Positions 23,901-36,590 of a stretch of 64,000 bases of DNA are shown one piece after another. Position numbers and translations under genes: made by a program. The stretch lies in the NCBI GenBank assembly GCA_039881145.1, contig JAYKKI010000015.1:26868001-26932000 (forward strand). Direction: 5' to 3'. The notes under the pieces are model-generated. The model worked only from the letters and a program-made list of their open reading frames with translations, was not told the DNA's origin and made no database searches. Source of the stretch: Druceiella hillmani. Lineage: Eukaryota > Arthropoda > Insecta > Lepidoptera > Hepialidae. Position 1 is the first letter of the stretch; each line of letters opens with the position of its first letter.

Positions 23901-24556
23901 AAATCTAAACATAACATCGCAATACAAACTAGACATTTACTAAAAATATTTAACATGGTTTCTGGACTTTAATAAATATACGCGAACCGAGTTTTAAAAC
24001 ATTTATTTTGTATCACGTAAAATAGAATCTGACATATTAACTTCACACATTTATGAAATTTAAGTTCTCAAAAACTCAATTGCTGTAAATTCAATCCAAT
24101 TAATTGTCACGAGTACCTAATGTTATATATACATAGTTAAAATTAAGCCCAACATGATCTTTAAGTCGCGGATCCTAAACAATAATATCGATATGTTAGT
24201 AAAATTTAGTGATTGTCATAAACAGCGACTTGCAAAAAACTAGTAACACAAGAATAGAATAATTATTGTTTTTGTCAATATTTTTTTACTAATAACTAGT
24301 TTTAAAACATCATACAGGATATTTCAAAAATAAAAGATTTGTAGACTTTTTTGGTCGTAATTTTTTTCGCTATTCTTTTAGAGATTTATTGACATTAATT
24401 TGATACATTAACGTGCACATGGATTGCTTGACGTATCTTTTGGCAATTCCCATATATTTAAACTGTACAGCAATACGTATTAAATATTTTTTATAGGATA
24501 TCACAATGAGAAGACGGGCCAACGGCTTCCATAAATAATTTATACACCCATATACA
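20974..24556. other. AT-rich DNA, nothing recognised apart from a hairpin
   Basis: The 21.38-21.41 kb spot ends ACCACCGTG. Its complement begins CACGGTGG, which could be a Transib right end, but no matching left end was found. The frames at 22853-23068, 23473-23697 and 23787-23972 show no family features. Confidence 0.5.
21685..21716. other. Perfect 14-bp stem hairpin
   Basis: ATAATTATTTCCAA (21685-21698) pairs perfectly with 21703-21716 around the loop TGCC. Confidence 0.85.
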
Positions 24557-24720
24557 ATTTAGCCCAGTAATGGGCAATGCTCCTGCCTGCGAAAGCATTT
24601 AATCCGGCCCACCGACGGTCTTTATAAATGAATAGTATATGGCCCAAGATAATTATATTTTGACGGTCCAGAAGTATAAAGTAGAATAATAGATTCATAG
24701 GTAAAGGAGCCAGCTAGATT

Positions 24721-24836
24721 AGACGCGTAGTTCATGTGTTGCGGGTCGCGGGGCGCGAAGAGGAGCTCGGTGAAGTGCATGACGCGGGCGTGGGTGAACT
24801 CAGTGGCTTGCTGTCACCGAGCGAGCCGCACGTATA
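24721..24836. promoter_or_regulatory. GC/CpG-rich block in the hAT leader
   Basis: This segment has dense CpG (GCGGGTCGCGGGGCGCGAAG and GACGCGGGCGTGGGTG) in an otherwise AT-rich window. It lies between the left terminus and the transposase start, so it may be the element's own promoter or 5' leader. Function is inferred from position only. Confidence 0.45.
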
Positions 24837-24949
24837 GTTTTGCTTGTTTGCGTAGGTAATTTTGTTTTAAATTTGCCCCGTGTTCTTGCTTGTTCGTTTG
24901 ACGTACTGCATGCATATTTTTTTGAAAAAATAATTACGCTTTTGGGATA

Positions 24950-26630
24950 ATGGTGTGTAAAAAACGAAAAGTCTATTCTGAGTGCCGACTGTTTAAAGAA
25001 GAGTGGGCTTGGAAATAATTTTTTACAGAATACAACGATAAACCACTATTTCTTATAAGAACGAAGCATTGGCGTTATTAAAAGATTTTAACCTCAGTCG
25101 CCATTTTAACACCAAACATGCTAAAACAAAATATGCCTTCATATATGACGCAAAAAAAAATTAATGCGAAAAACTTAAAAGAAACAAATCTGGCCAATGA
25201 AATATGTCTACAAAGCAAAGCACAGCTCAAAAGGCTTCTGCGCTGGCTAGATATGTTGTGGCTTATAAAATAGCTAAAAATAATAAACCATACTCGGAAG
25301 GAAAGTTTGTAAAAGATTGAATGGTGAGTATGAGTAACATTTTATACCCAGAAAAAACTAAAGAGTTTGAATTTGTCAGCTTATCGCGAACAACGCAAAT
25401 TGATGCCATTGCATCAAACTTGTCGACTCAATTTAGGCAGCGTATAGAAAAGTTTAAATATTTTTCATAACGATGGATGAAAGTACGGATAGAAGTGACA
25501 CTGCATACTTAGTGATCTTCATTAGAGGCGTTGATGCCCAATTTAATATTACTGAAGGGCAAGCTTGTTTGCAATCACTAAAAGGAAAAACGACGGGGCA
25601 AATCATTTATAACGAATTTTCCGAAGGTCTTCAAAATTTAAGTTTGCTTATTATAAAATTATGAAACATAACTACAGATGAAGCCCCAAATATGATTGGA
25701 AAAACCCGCGGAATTTTCAGGTATTTTTCAGAACCAGAATCACGATGTTGTATTTTTACATTGTATAATTCACCAGAACGTCCTTTGTAAAGCTGTAATA
25801 GATATTACCCATATAATTCATGTGGTTATAAAACTAATTAATACGATTCGATCCCGAGGCTTGGTGTACCGGAAATTCCAAGAATTTCTGATTGAAGATG
25901 CGGATTATTCTGACTTCCTTCACCACACGAAAGTGAGATGATTAAGTTGTGAGTATGCATTTGAACGGGTCTGGAAATTAAAATAGGAAATACAAGATTT
26001 GTTAAAGAATAAAGCAGAGAAATGATCTGATTTTCAAATCTTTGAAGACAAAGATTGGCATACCGATTTTGCGTTTTTTACCGATTTTCTCGAACACTAT
26101 AACAAATTAAATAAAAACTTGCAAGAAAAGAACCAATTTTTAGATGAGACTTGGGATTGTCTGAAATAATTAAAAACTCAGATTTTTCTATTTTATAACT
26201 GCGTGGAGAAGAACGATTTAACTTACTTATTTGAAACTAGGTTTCAAGATTTTAAGAACATTCAGTAATGGCAAGATGTTTTTTCGATGCCGTTTAATGT
26301 ATATCCGGAGAATGTCTCCACAGAAGTTGATTTAAAAATTATTGAAATGTAGTGCAGCATCCATTTAAAACAACGGTTCTTAAATTCCACAAAACTAGAT
26401 TTTTATAGAATACTGCCGAAAGCTGAATACCCAAAGATTATTGCGTGCGAACGGACTTTTTCGACCACGAATTTACGGAAAAATCAATTAGAAACCGACT
26501 TACTGATGAACACGCATTCTCTGCTAAAAGTTACTTCGTCAGAGTTCGAAATTGCATTCGAACATATTATGGCAAATCAAAAGAAATTTCATATGTGTCA
26601 CACACCTGCCATGGCAGGGCCTTCAAGTAA
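24950..26630 (+). pseudogene. hAT transposase (GTF2IRD2/Charlie-type), decayed
   Basis: Former hAT transposase related to the domesticated GTF2IRD2 / EPM2AIP1 type proteins. It starts at ATG 24950 (MVCKKRKVYSECRLFKEEW), then a stop, then FFTEYNDKP. A BED-like finger remnant follows, with FNLSRHFNTKH keeping the His pair but without the Cys pair. Next come ALARYVVAYKIAKNNKPYSE, the catalytic region around MDESTDRSDTAYLVIFIRG (25473 on), VVFLHCIIHQNVLCKAV (about 25747-25800), RSRGLVYRKFQEFL and the C-terminal dimerisation region CERTFSTTNLRKNQLET (about 26450-26500). At least eight stops and a few frameshifts break it. Gene order and spacing otherwise match a full-length transposase of about 560 residues. 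Confidence 0.88.
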
Positions 26631-26954
26631 AAGTTTAATTGTAATTTGTAACATTTGTGCAAGTTTGTAATGCTGTAATGTTTTTATGTGATAAAAATTT
26701 TCAACAAAATGCCTTTTTCCTATATTTCTGGCCCTCCTCTGAAATTTCTTAAACTTTCTGGTCCCCCATTAAGAAAGTTTGCCCACCACTGATCTAGCCA
26801 GTCAGTATAAATAGCTCTTCAAAATGGTAAATCATTACATTAGAAGTGTGATAGATATCTTGTACCGACCACTGAGAAAATAAAATTTCTACAAGCTACC
26901 ATATATCTCTATATCTCTTTATACACCTGAATTTTGACTATTTAAATTATCATT

Positions 26955-27115
26955 GGTAAGGTTCACAATTAAATGAAACTACGTGATGTAGTATTATTTC
27001 TACTTTCTTTAATTTCTTTACCACGACCTAGGTTTCGTTGTATTACAACATCTTCAGGAGGGATATTAGCAAAGATCTCTTTGCTAATATCCCACTTGAA
27101 GATAATCATCACAAA
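26955..27115. repeat. Foldback copy of the hammerhead-bearing repeat
   Basis: The left half (about 26963-27066) is a near match to the 53.37 kb copy: TTCACAATTAAATGAAACTAC, then a CTTTACC block and the minus-strand hammerhead-like module. After GATATTAGCAAAGAT the sequence folds back (CTTTGCTAATATCCCACTTGAAGAT) and is cut short at about 27112. The arrangement is head-to-head with a loop of only a few bases. Confidence 0.85.
27021..27061 (-). ncRNA. Hammerhead-ribozyme-like motif, copy 2 (best core)
   Basis: On the minus strand, 5' to 3': stem I half CCTC (27061-27058), CTGAAGA (27057-27051), one extra T, stem II GTTGT-AAT-ACAAC, GAAA (27036-27033), stem III ACC-TA-GGT, the cleavage C at 27025, and the stem I half GTGG (27024-27021). 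All core positions of a type I hammerhead are present and stem III pairs perfectly. Stem I has one T-T mismatch. The extra T beside stem II is the main departure from consensus. Confidence 0.55.
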
Positions 27116-27463
27116 TATGCACATTCACACTTGCAAAGATAAGTGCCACATTAACACTTAGCATACTATAAAATCTCTAGCAGTAGCAGTATTTTACAAA
27201 TTTATTTCTGTTTGAAATGATGTCGTACCGCAAATACCATAACTGAATAATCGTATTTTTATTATTTTTTTCATTTGCAGTGCCCTTTTTATTCGATGGT
27301 TAACTTAAGTTGTTTCAATGTTTTTTTAAATGTCTTATTTTTCTTCTTTTAATGTATACGATATCCTATATTACCCAGAATATCACGAACTTTCCACGAA
27401 TTCTAAATCAACAATATCTCATTTTTTAAAAATCTGAAGAGAGCTTTGCAGCATATAATGAGC

Positions 27464-27466
<3 letters not shown>

Positions 27467-27546
<80 letters not shown>
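27467..27546. repeat. (AT)n microsatellite
   Basis: About 40 pure AT units. Confidence 0.97.
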
Positions 27547-27556
<10 letters not shown>

Positions 27557-30500
27557 TGCATATGTACACACAAACACATTACGGAAATATAAATCACCTT
27601 GTATCCTTTACCTTCACTGAAGTCAGTGCTTCAGACCTTTAAATATCTTTGCATACTAGACTATCAGTCTACTAGTATTTTAGTTGCTACAGGTCTTCGT
27701 ATATAACTGCAAATACTTGCTTACCTACCTATCTACCTACTAATGTTTAATTTATTGATGTATTTGTTTATACCTGTACTTATTTACACATCTAACTGGT
27801 AACTAATAACTTAGTTGCCTAATTTCTCTGCATGTACCTATACATACTTAACCGCCTACTTATTACGTTATTTTCTTGCTTACGTTTACTACTTGCGCTT
27901 AGGAGTTTATTACTGATCAGTGAAAAGTTCTTTTCAACATCACATTGCCATATTATTGCACCAGAGTTGTGTCACAACTTTTGAGACCTCATTACTAAAT
28001 TGCTATTTGTCTTTTATCACACAAACTCAATCACGGCACATGCACTGTACATTATTGAGGAATTCTCTGGTATGTCTTCAATTTCCATGATCACATTTTA
28101 ATTAATTTATATGATGCTTTTCTGGAGTCATTCAAATAAAAAATAATCATCCAAATCGGTTGAGAATTTCCAAAAATGTGAGATAACGTACATAGAAAAT
28201 TGCAGACGAGCTAAGCATTTCCACATTTTTTAAAGTCGTTTACAAAATATAGAATGAAATGTACCTCCCTTTAAAAATATTTTTCAAAATACAATGAAGT
28301 TATGAAGAGATAGATACTCGAAGCGAAGTTAAGCTATTACTTGTAGCTTCATTGTGCTTTGGGTGATTTTTTCTTTTTTTCAACAATTAGAGGCAAAAAA
28401 TTTTTGGTAATAATCGTAGAAAATTTAATTTCTTAACACTGTATTATTTGTGCACTTTCATTGTACAATCAATACTTAACGATTTTTTTTAATCTGAACG
28501 GTAACTACAATTAACAATAAATATTTTAAATTATTAGTCTGGTTTTATCTATCTACGAACTTAACCTAGATTTTAAACCACGCTATTTTTGTGTAAGTTT
28601 TATCCCGATCCAATGAAATCTATGGCTTTAAGAATTTCTAAAAATTGAACGTTGGATTTGGTGACTGGGGACTGTGATCGATGAAGACATATGGAAATCA
28701 CCTCGAAATTCAACGATCGAGATATCCATGAATTATTTTACGGAATAATGAATTCCCAGCTCCCGTGGAATAACATTTGCCTTTTTAATAGTTTTTCAAT
28801 GAGGAGGGGAGGCGCAAATTGAATATGTTTGCGAAACAATATTAACACACACCTAGTATAACGCATAAACACGTTTCTTTTATGCAAATGTGGGTTCAAA
28901 TCGGTGACTCATTCAGTCTAATAAGCCAACCTCTTGTTAACTCTTTTCACTATTCAACTCCTGTCGTAAAACTATTATCCAATTAGTAAGGAGGACTGAT
29001 TCTTCTGATTTACTGTTTAATACTAATACGCATGATGCCCTATTATTTGTATATGAATGAACAGTTTTGAAGATACTGGAACTGAGGGACGTATTATTGA
29101 ACGCAATTCTTTTAGGTTCTTTATAACAGTAAAAGCTGCGAATAACCGAACAGACCTTGCGTAATCAGCAATTCTCTCTATTTGAAATTATATTTTACTA
29201 GTAATTGTTGTTATAATTTTACTAGTTATTTAAAAATTCTTGTGCAGGAAATAAAATGTGCAGTTTTTGTGATCTTTTTCTACTATTAAAGCATTTTTAA
29301 TATAACTAACCCTGTCAATACCCCATTTCTTAATCTCTACAATTTACAGCGGCGCGTACATTGATAAATAATATGAATATAAATTGTAGAACGATTATTT
29401 GAGGTAAATACAACAGGTAGTCATTTTCGATGGCTTGTTGATGTGTTATTGATATGTTATTGAACATCCCTTTGTCTCTTAATAATTTTAACTTATTCAT
29501 AGGTACGGGTTAAACATGTGTAAATATTTGAATGTATTTTTTACATAATCATGAGTAATTATATAATCAAATTGGTATTTTAATAATTCAAAATAACAAA
29601 TAATAATTTACATCAAAATAAATGTATCTAACTTAATATTAATTATCATTATATTATCTATTTTTTATGCAAAGCAAAAAGGATGTTTAATTATCATTCA
29701 ATAACTCGTTTTGTTTGATATTAATTACACATATGTAAATTCAAAATTCATTTTTTTTAAAGCAATTATATTCCTTCTTAAAAACGTTAATAAAACACGT
29801 ATGAGTATCATATCTTATTATGAATAGGTGTTTAAGTTTCTGTAATATTTTGATATTAACTAATATTAGTAAAAGTATTGGTGCATATTTGCTACATATT
29901 TTTTACCTACCATAACGTTTTCCCATAAAACTGCAAGTTGACCGAACAATTTTACATAAAATAAATAAATAACTGAATATTTTCTAGCTCTTAAATTTAT
30001 TAGCATTAGTGAATATTTAAAAACTACAGAAATTTAAACCCTTTTCAAATAACCAACAAAGCCTGGAACTGTTTTATAAGTGAATATTAAAAAAGGTTTT
30101 AACGAATAATTATGTGTAAGTCACACTTTACTAAATTTACGTTATGTTTAACTAAGAAATTGTTGTTTTCCTTATCACAAAATTACCGGAATCTTATAAT
30201 AATCTACCAGAAAACAACTGAAAACTTAATGGTTTCCTTAATAACCATATATGTCAAACTTATTTCATTTATCCATAGCATTATCACCTCCTTGCATTTC
30301 ACATTTTAATACTCTCGAATATTCACAGCACTCATCAAGTTTTACATGCTGACACTTATCCATCATCATAAACTACAAAATGGATAACGTTTTTTAAAAA
30401 ACACAGTGAAAATATTGCGATGTCAGAGCGCCAAATCTTTGCGATACAACTTGTAAAGAGTTTAAAGTAAACCTTGAACATAGGAACATGCTTATTTCTC

Positions 30501-30860
30501 AAATAGGCATTTCGCCTCCCTTTGTAATTTATTCATCCCCTTTTTTAAACAGATACATGTTCCTCTAGGGTGGAAACGTATTATGTTTTCTTATGATTTG
30601 TACATAATTGTTAATTTGATAAAATATTTTCATATATTTGAACACTAGGCACAATACATTTTGCAAACGGCGTACAGTAACTTCACGAATTGCAAACAAA
30701 CTTTAAAACTAAATTTTTACTCACTTTTTATTGTCATCGATTTAGAACTTTGCAAACTTATATAATTTTAATGACAATACAATAAAGTGGTACCATCGAA
30801 CTGATCTGATTATGGAGGAAAAAGGTGGTAATAGGAACTTCTGATTGGCTAACAGTAAAC
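27547..30860. other. AT-rich DNA, nothing recognised
   Basis: Contains a short CTAC/CTAT-type tetranucleotide patch near 27720-27745. The sequence at 28630-28750 has ordinary complexity but no readable frame. No gene supported. Confidence 0.5.
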
Positions 30861-30867
30861 TCATTTG

Positions 30868-30897
30868 ACTTATTTCAAAGAGCCCTTTGAAATAAGT
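30868..30897. other. Perfect 13-bp stem hairpin
   Basis: ACTTATTTCAAAG (30868-30880) pairs perfectly with 30885-30897 around the loop AGCC. It resembles the hairpin at 21685-21716 in stem length, loop size and the TATTTC core. Confidence 0.85.
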
Positions 30898-31410
30898 TTA
30901 CATATTGTAAACCTTTGATGATGGGGGAGAGAGGTTACGGGAACTCATTAATAGCGAACACTATTGGATAAACTTTTTACACATGATTGTATTCAGTTTA
31001 TACATACGTGGACATAGTTTGATTTGATCAAATAAAAGTAGTTTTGAATAAATGTTTTCTTTTTCAGTAATTTTAGAAAGTTGCACAAATGTCTTATATA
31101 TATTTTTTATAGTATATTTTTTCCCTATAAACTCTTACAATGGTCGTTTTTAAATTAGTATTTGTTTTAATGAATAAAATTGATGAAAACTTCTATCAAA
31201 TATTCAAAATTAAATAAAATGATAAATATTAAAAATGAAACAACTAAACCTTTTTTACGTATATGCACTTAGATTCACAAAGCACGTTTAAATTAATTGG
31301 GTTATATAAAAAGGTGAAACCCTCGCTTAATAATTAACGACAACCGGTTTCTCTAGTACAAGGAATACTGACAAATATGTTATTGTAATTTATTTATTTA
31401 GCTTCATATT

Positions 31411-31617
31411 CCCTGTGTTATAAATGTGAGTATAGAAATGTTCTGTTTTAATTACTTCTTTTCCCTGTGTTATAAATGTGAGTATAGAACTGTTCTGTTT
31501 TAATTACTTCTTTTCCCTGTGTTATAAATGTGAGTATAGAAATGTTCTGTTTTAATTCCTTCTTTTCCCTGTGTTATAAATGTGAGTATAGAAATGTTCT
31601 GTTTTAATTGCTTCTTT
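31411..31617 (+). repeat. 52-base tandem repeat, four copies
   Basis: Units begin CCCTGTGTTATAAATGTGAG at 31411, 31463, 31515 and 31567, exactly 52 bases apart. Only single-base differences separate the copies. Confidence 0.95.
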
Positions 31618-32239
31618 TTTAAAGCAGAACTTGATTTGAGGTAAAAATTATCATTTGACTATTTGTGCACAATGTTCTTATTTAATAGATTCCATTTTGA
31701 AACGGGAATCAGACTTTCCAAGTATTTTAATACTCTACATCGTGGGAGAAGCAAAGTTTTTGTGCAGTAGCCATAGAGTTGATTTGATTTATTAATATTT
31801 GGTGAGGGGAAAGAGGTGATGTTAGTACCCACTTAGTACAACATAATTTAATTAAAAAATATTTTTTTCTTACACATGTTATTATGTTCCATACATTTTA
31901 AAGCCTGATATTTTTATGGCAATATTTCTTGCATTAATTTCAATGTTGTCCATTCGAATCATAATTCAAATATATTTTACAAAATTTAATTTTAACAAAG
32001 GCATATAAACATATTTAAAACAAAATTCAGAAATACAAATTGCTAAAAAAAGCGTACCATATATTAAAAATTATGTCAAATAATCAAACTCCTAAAAAGC
32101 TCCTTAGAAACAAAGCATAATTTTCATAAAATCTTCAGGATATGACAAATATGTAACGCTCATATGTATTTATATTGCTTTCATTATTCCTCTCAAGTTG
32201 GCACTTTAAATAAAGGGAAACGTACACCCCTCCATTCGA

Positions 32240-32600
32240 AAGATAAATAGCGACTTATGACTATAATACTCGGCGTGTTTATCAATTCAAATGTAGCACC
32301 GCAAAATTCTATGCGCACGGAAACTTCTGTTTCGTCTCAAGAAGCGATGGTTTATTGAAGTTTTGCGCGACGTTCAGCTGATCCCCACGAATAGCTTAGG
32401 TAAGATAAAGTACTGCTGATTACATATAAATCAAGCGTTACCCTTCTCGTTTAAATCAAACCACCCTTGCTGCCGAAATTTTGTTTCGTCTCCCACCCTT
32501 CTATACGTCGGTTATATGCGGGGCAATGAGCTAGGCAAACAGGCTTTGCGTGTCTCGCCCCCGACAACGTCGCATTCCGAGAAATGCGAATGGTTAGGTT
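32240..32600. promoter_or_regulatory. CpG-rich island; candidate promoter or non-coding first exon
   Basis: One of the few GC-richer, CpG-containing segments in the window. On plus, CACGAATAGCTTAG|GTAAGATA near 32385-32407 matches a splice donor. The preceding 130 bases (GCGCACGG, TTTCGTCTC, TTGCGCGACG) have exon-like composition but no long frame. Downstream lie a pyrimidine-rich stretch and the structured segment at 32507-32588. Interpretation as a host promoter or untranslated exon is inference. A worn transposon end is an alternative. Confidence 0.35.
32507..32588. ncRNA. Candidate structured RNA, two consecutive hairpins
   Basis: Hairpin 1 stacks four paired segments: GTCGG (32507-32511) with CCGAC (32561-32565), GGGC (32521-32524) with GCCC (32557-32560), GAG (32528-32530) with CTC (32554-32556), and GCAAA (32535-32539) with TTTGC (32545-32549) over the loop CAGGC. 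Hairpin 2 pairs CGCATT (32571-32576) with AATGCG (32583-32588). The 3' side of hairpin 1 is continuous over 12 bases, while the 5' side carries a 9-base bulge. It matches no RNA family I know. The strand is undetermined and expression unknown. Confidence 0.35.
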
Positions 32601-35099
32601 TTATTTGTATATTTTCGGAGCAATATTTGTTGAAGGTTTTATAAAGGAACTTTGAGAGCATTTTTTCGTGTTCAATAAGTTATGGGATGTCAGTGATTGA
32701 AAGTTGTCACTGGTACACACGTATGTAGGAATTGGAATGTTATTACTTATTGGTTTTGTCACACTACGCAAATATTAAGTTTATTATAGGTTTTAATATT
32801 AAATGTTAACATTTAAAGTAACACTGTAATACATTAGATAAAAGCAAGTATGTTTTATATATAAAATATAACATATCTTAATAAACCTTTCATGTAAAAA
32901 AATGTTTACAAAACAATTAAAACTTAAAAATACATAGTGAAAAAATCACTTTCAATTTGTTTCTAGAATTTAAAGATAATTTCTGTACTTGAGTAGAAAA
33001 ACAACATGTGTTGAAAAAAAAGTATTCGTAACGTAGCGTATGACGAAGATAAAAAGAAGTGCAAATTCAAACTTATGAATGGCTCATATTAGACGTTCAC
33101 TGCAAGAAGTGACAATGGTACTTTGGCAATGAGGGAATGTTCGAAATGTAAAAAATGTAGTGTTCTACAATTGAAGAATAATATATGGTAGTAATAATAA
33201 AAACAAACGTATATAATTAATTATAAATATCAACAAGTTTTACTCACCCTACACAAAATTTACGAAGCGACTGTAAATAATTCACCCTCCGAATGACATA
33301 GCGATATTTATTGAATTTTATAACTCAAAACTTGAACCATATTCAGCATCAAATTTGAAAGCATATAACCTGCAAGTTTATTTAAGTAAACTGAAAGCTA
33401 AACGATTTTAATAAAGAATTATTATAAACGTCGGGTCTTACATCGTAGAGGATCCCCAAATATACAAGTGTAAATCAATTAAGTGAAACGTAAATTACAT
33501 GTGATATAAAGTGTATCCTTTTTTTAGGTAGAATGCAAAGAAAATCAATATCTATTTAATACCTTATCCTATATATATATATATATATATATACATTTAA
33601 GCGAAAGCCAAGCCGAGAAAATAAAGTGTTTGAGATCTTGAACTAATTACTAAAATTTGCAATATTCTCTATAATATATGTGTTATTTAATATACGTAAA
33701 TAGAAATACTTCAAATTTATTAAGATTTAATCAACTTGAATTAGTATTCAAAGGATTTTTTAAAATTCCAATCAGTTTTATTTTCATGGGATCAAATATT
33801 ATAAAATTATCTTTAACATCACCATAATTAATATTGAAATATTTCAAATTAGATAGCCTCAGGTTTGATATTTTAATTAAAATATACTGCTTTATGTAAT
33901 TTGTTGCGTAAATATATTATCCAAAATATAAAATCACAAATATTTTTTTCTAAACTATAAAGCAATTTTCAAGCGAAAAATTGTATTTATAAATCGATAA
34001 ATTTAAATTTAAGAAAATTTCATCGAATTTACTAAGAGCGATTAAAGTAACAAATGGCTTTGATCTCCAAAAGATCTTGATGGAACTTACCATATTAAGC
34101 TAAAGTATATTATTGACAAACTACACCGGGGGATTCCAAAGTGAATCAACGCAAAGCTCTAAGCAATCTTAATGATATAATTAAAGAAATAAGCGCAATA
34201 ATTTATTATTTCCTCTTATTTTTATATGATAAGATACTCACATTAACTTTGTTATTTAATTACTTATTGTTTAAAGTTCAGAAAAACTAGTTTTGTTTAA
34301 GAAATTGTCGTCTGTCTTCAAATGTTTTTAAATGAATACTTAAAAAATCTGATAAATGTAATTCTATATCTATTTAATTATGTAATTCTTCAATTATGTA
34401 ATTCTATATCTATTTAATTTTACTCGAAGTTGGTTATATTTTGAAAGCAGTTCTCATCTATCATTTAAGACGATAGTAAGTTTTTAACATAAGAGTGTGT
34501 CTTTTGATCTGTAGTAAGAAACATATTTATAAAACATCAATTTTTACGAACCTAAATTATTTTAATCTGAAATAATCGGTACGAAACTTTTTACAATACT
34601 ATTCTATTTTCAAAACTAACAATAAAGTTTTGAAAACTTATTATGAGTTTAATGATAGAAAATTTTATGATAGGAGAAGTTTTATTTGCCCTCTTGTTGT
34701 TATAATATACTATATTTCTAGCATTCCCATCAAAACTGTGTCTCAGTGTGCTTTAGAGGGCTATTGTTAAAAATCTGCAAAAGCCGGATGATGGAGAGAT
34801 TTTGTACACAAAGAACTCCAATAGATAAACACATTTTATCTTTAATTTTGCTTTCTTCCTTATGGCCAATGAAACCATCATCACTTCATAATTAATGTCT
34901 ACTTAATAAAATTCTTATTACACCTCACTATGTAAATGGAGCACAATTAAGATGATATTTGGAGCACAATTAAGGTTAATTGATTATTATACCCCTTGTA
35001 TTTAGCCACCCTTTCTTTAATAAAGTGAACAAATTAGGCAGGAAAAGTTTGTTTATGAATAGGACAAACTTTTTTATGTTTGCCTGATGATTTATGTAT
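32601..35099. other. AT-rich DNA, nothing recognised
   Basis: Includes an (AT)n tract at 33571-33595 and a 40-base-spaced direct repeat of TGTAATTCTATATCTATTTA near 34357 and 34397. No gene supported. Confidence 0.5.
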
Positions 35100-35100
35100 G

Positions 35101-35174
<74 letters not shown>

Positions 35175-35185
35175 GTATATATATG
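35100..35185. repeat. (AT)n microsatellite
   Basis: Long pure AT run followed by ATGT interruptions. Frames on both strands across it encode only Ile-Tyr and are rejected. Confidence 0.97.
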
Positions 35186-36435
35186 TTGCAATCTTGTGGT
35201 GGTTTTATTCAGTGGATAGTATGATGCGATTCATGATGAGAAAACTAATGAAACTCATTTGTCGGAATGTGAATTAACATAAGTATCTGATTAATATTAA
35301 TTTGTTACAAATATTTTATTTTTTTTATTTTATTTATTTATTGTAACACTATATTAAGTGAAAAATGCATAACTGATTGACCGAAATGATTTAATGTTTT
35401 TATTTGTAAGTTTGACTAATTTGTTATTATATTACGTGAATAATTTTTATAATACCATATTGGTATATACAAATTAATATATACAAGGTTTTAAAGTCCA
35501 TGTCAAATGAAAATATGTGCTGTTAAGATATTATTTCTTGGCCTCAATGAATTTTTTCTTCGCACGAATTAAAGAAAAAAATCGATAAGAATTTAATTAA
35601 ATCGAATTATAGGAATATTTATTGGAATTTTATCGACATATTAAGGGGTTAAAATACAAATTGATGAAATATCATATTTTAATTGCAGAAATCGATTAAG
35701 AAATGAAGCTAACGAAATGGCAGAAATTTATATAACAAGATTTTAATAAATCATTTCCTACTAATTATTTCCTAAGTAGGCTATATACACTTCATATGAG
35801 ATCACTATTTCATGATATAGCGGGTATGTTTCGATATAGATCAACTTGGAGGTATAGCGATCGACTTATATTGATGGGTTCTCACATATCTACCTGAAAA
35901 AATAAAAATACTTGAAATAATAATATGGAATTAAAAAAATTTCTACAAAGCATCAAAAACAAAAATTAAGTTTATTTATCCTCCAAAAAACAAAAAAGAA
36001 ATTAAGTTTATCATATTAGAGATAAAAAAATATGAAGAAAAAGTAAATATGAAGTAAGAAATTAAAAATAAGGAATAATCACATTGTTTTCTACACGAGT
36101 GTCCCGAAAACGTCTATCCTAAAATATGATATAATGCCTAGCTCAAAGAGTAATATAAATTAAAAAAGTGAGAAATTATATTTTGCAAATTCTATATGCA
36201 AAAAAGCAAATAAATGGCGGTGATATGATAAATAACAAAAATTACCCAATATAAATTTATTAGATTAGGATGAAAGGGCTGGGTCAACGATGTGTTCACG
36301 AAGAGAGCTTACAAATAAATATATAGTATTTAAACTCATAAATAAATCTGCAATTTCTACCCGATAATGTATCGGGCCTTTGGCAATAGAGTCATTTTTG
36401 TATAATATTACGATGGTCAAATTAAAATATTATCC
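35186..36435. other. AT-rich DNA, nothing recognised
   Basis: No coding or structural feature supported. Confidence 0.5.
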
Positions 36436-36590
36436 GACTGTAAACATCACAGACTGATAACAATAACTTCTGTAAAGAGACAATGAATCGGTCTAACAAA
36501 AGACTGTAAACATCACAGACTGATAACAATAACTTCTGTAAAGAGACAATGAATCGGATAACAATAACTTATGTAAAGAGACAATGAACA
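36436..36590 (+). repeat. 66-base direct duplication plus partial third copy
   Basis: GACTGTAAACATCACAGACT starts at 36436 and again at 36502, and each copy runs through CTGTAAAGAGACAATGAATCGG. A partial third copy (GATAACAATAACTTATGTAA on) follows directly. Confidence 0.92.

Larger units (their letters stand above)
24557..26799 (+). mobile_element. hAT DNA transposon (Buster/Charlie-like), complete but inactive
   Basis: The element runs from C24565 to G26791. Its ends are CAGTAATGGGCAA on the left and, complemented, CAGTGGTGGGCAA on the right. It is flanked by an 8-base target duplication, ATTTAGCC (24557-24564) and ATCTAGCC (26792-26799), seven of eight identical. The central TA fits the nnnTAnnn pattern reported for the Buster branch of hAT elements. 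Inside are a GC-rich leader block and a transposase pseudogene on the same strand. The single mismatch in the duplication and the many stops indicate an old insertion. Confidence 0.92.

Noticed and set aside
28870..28920. GGGTTCAAATC, a tRNA B-box-like motif
   Set aside because: No A box, no complementary T-stem and no acceptor stem can be built around it.
30868..30897. Hairpin considered as a bacterial-type terminator
   Set aside because: The window is eukaryotic, the stem is AT-rich and no T run follows.
31411..31617. Regular 52-base repeats that might suggest a CRISPR array
   Set aside because: Copies are directly adjacent and near-identical throughout, with no variable spacers, and the window is eukaryotic.
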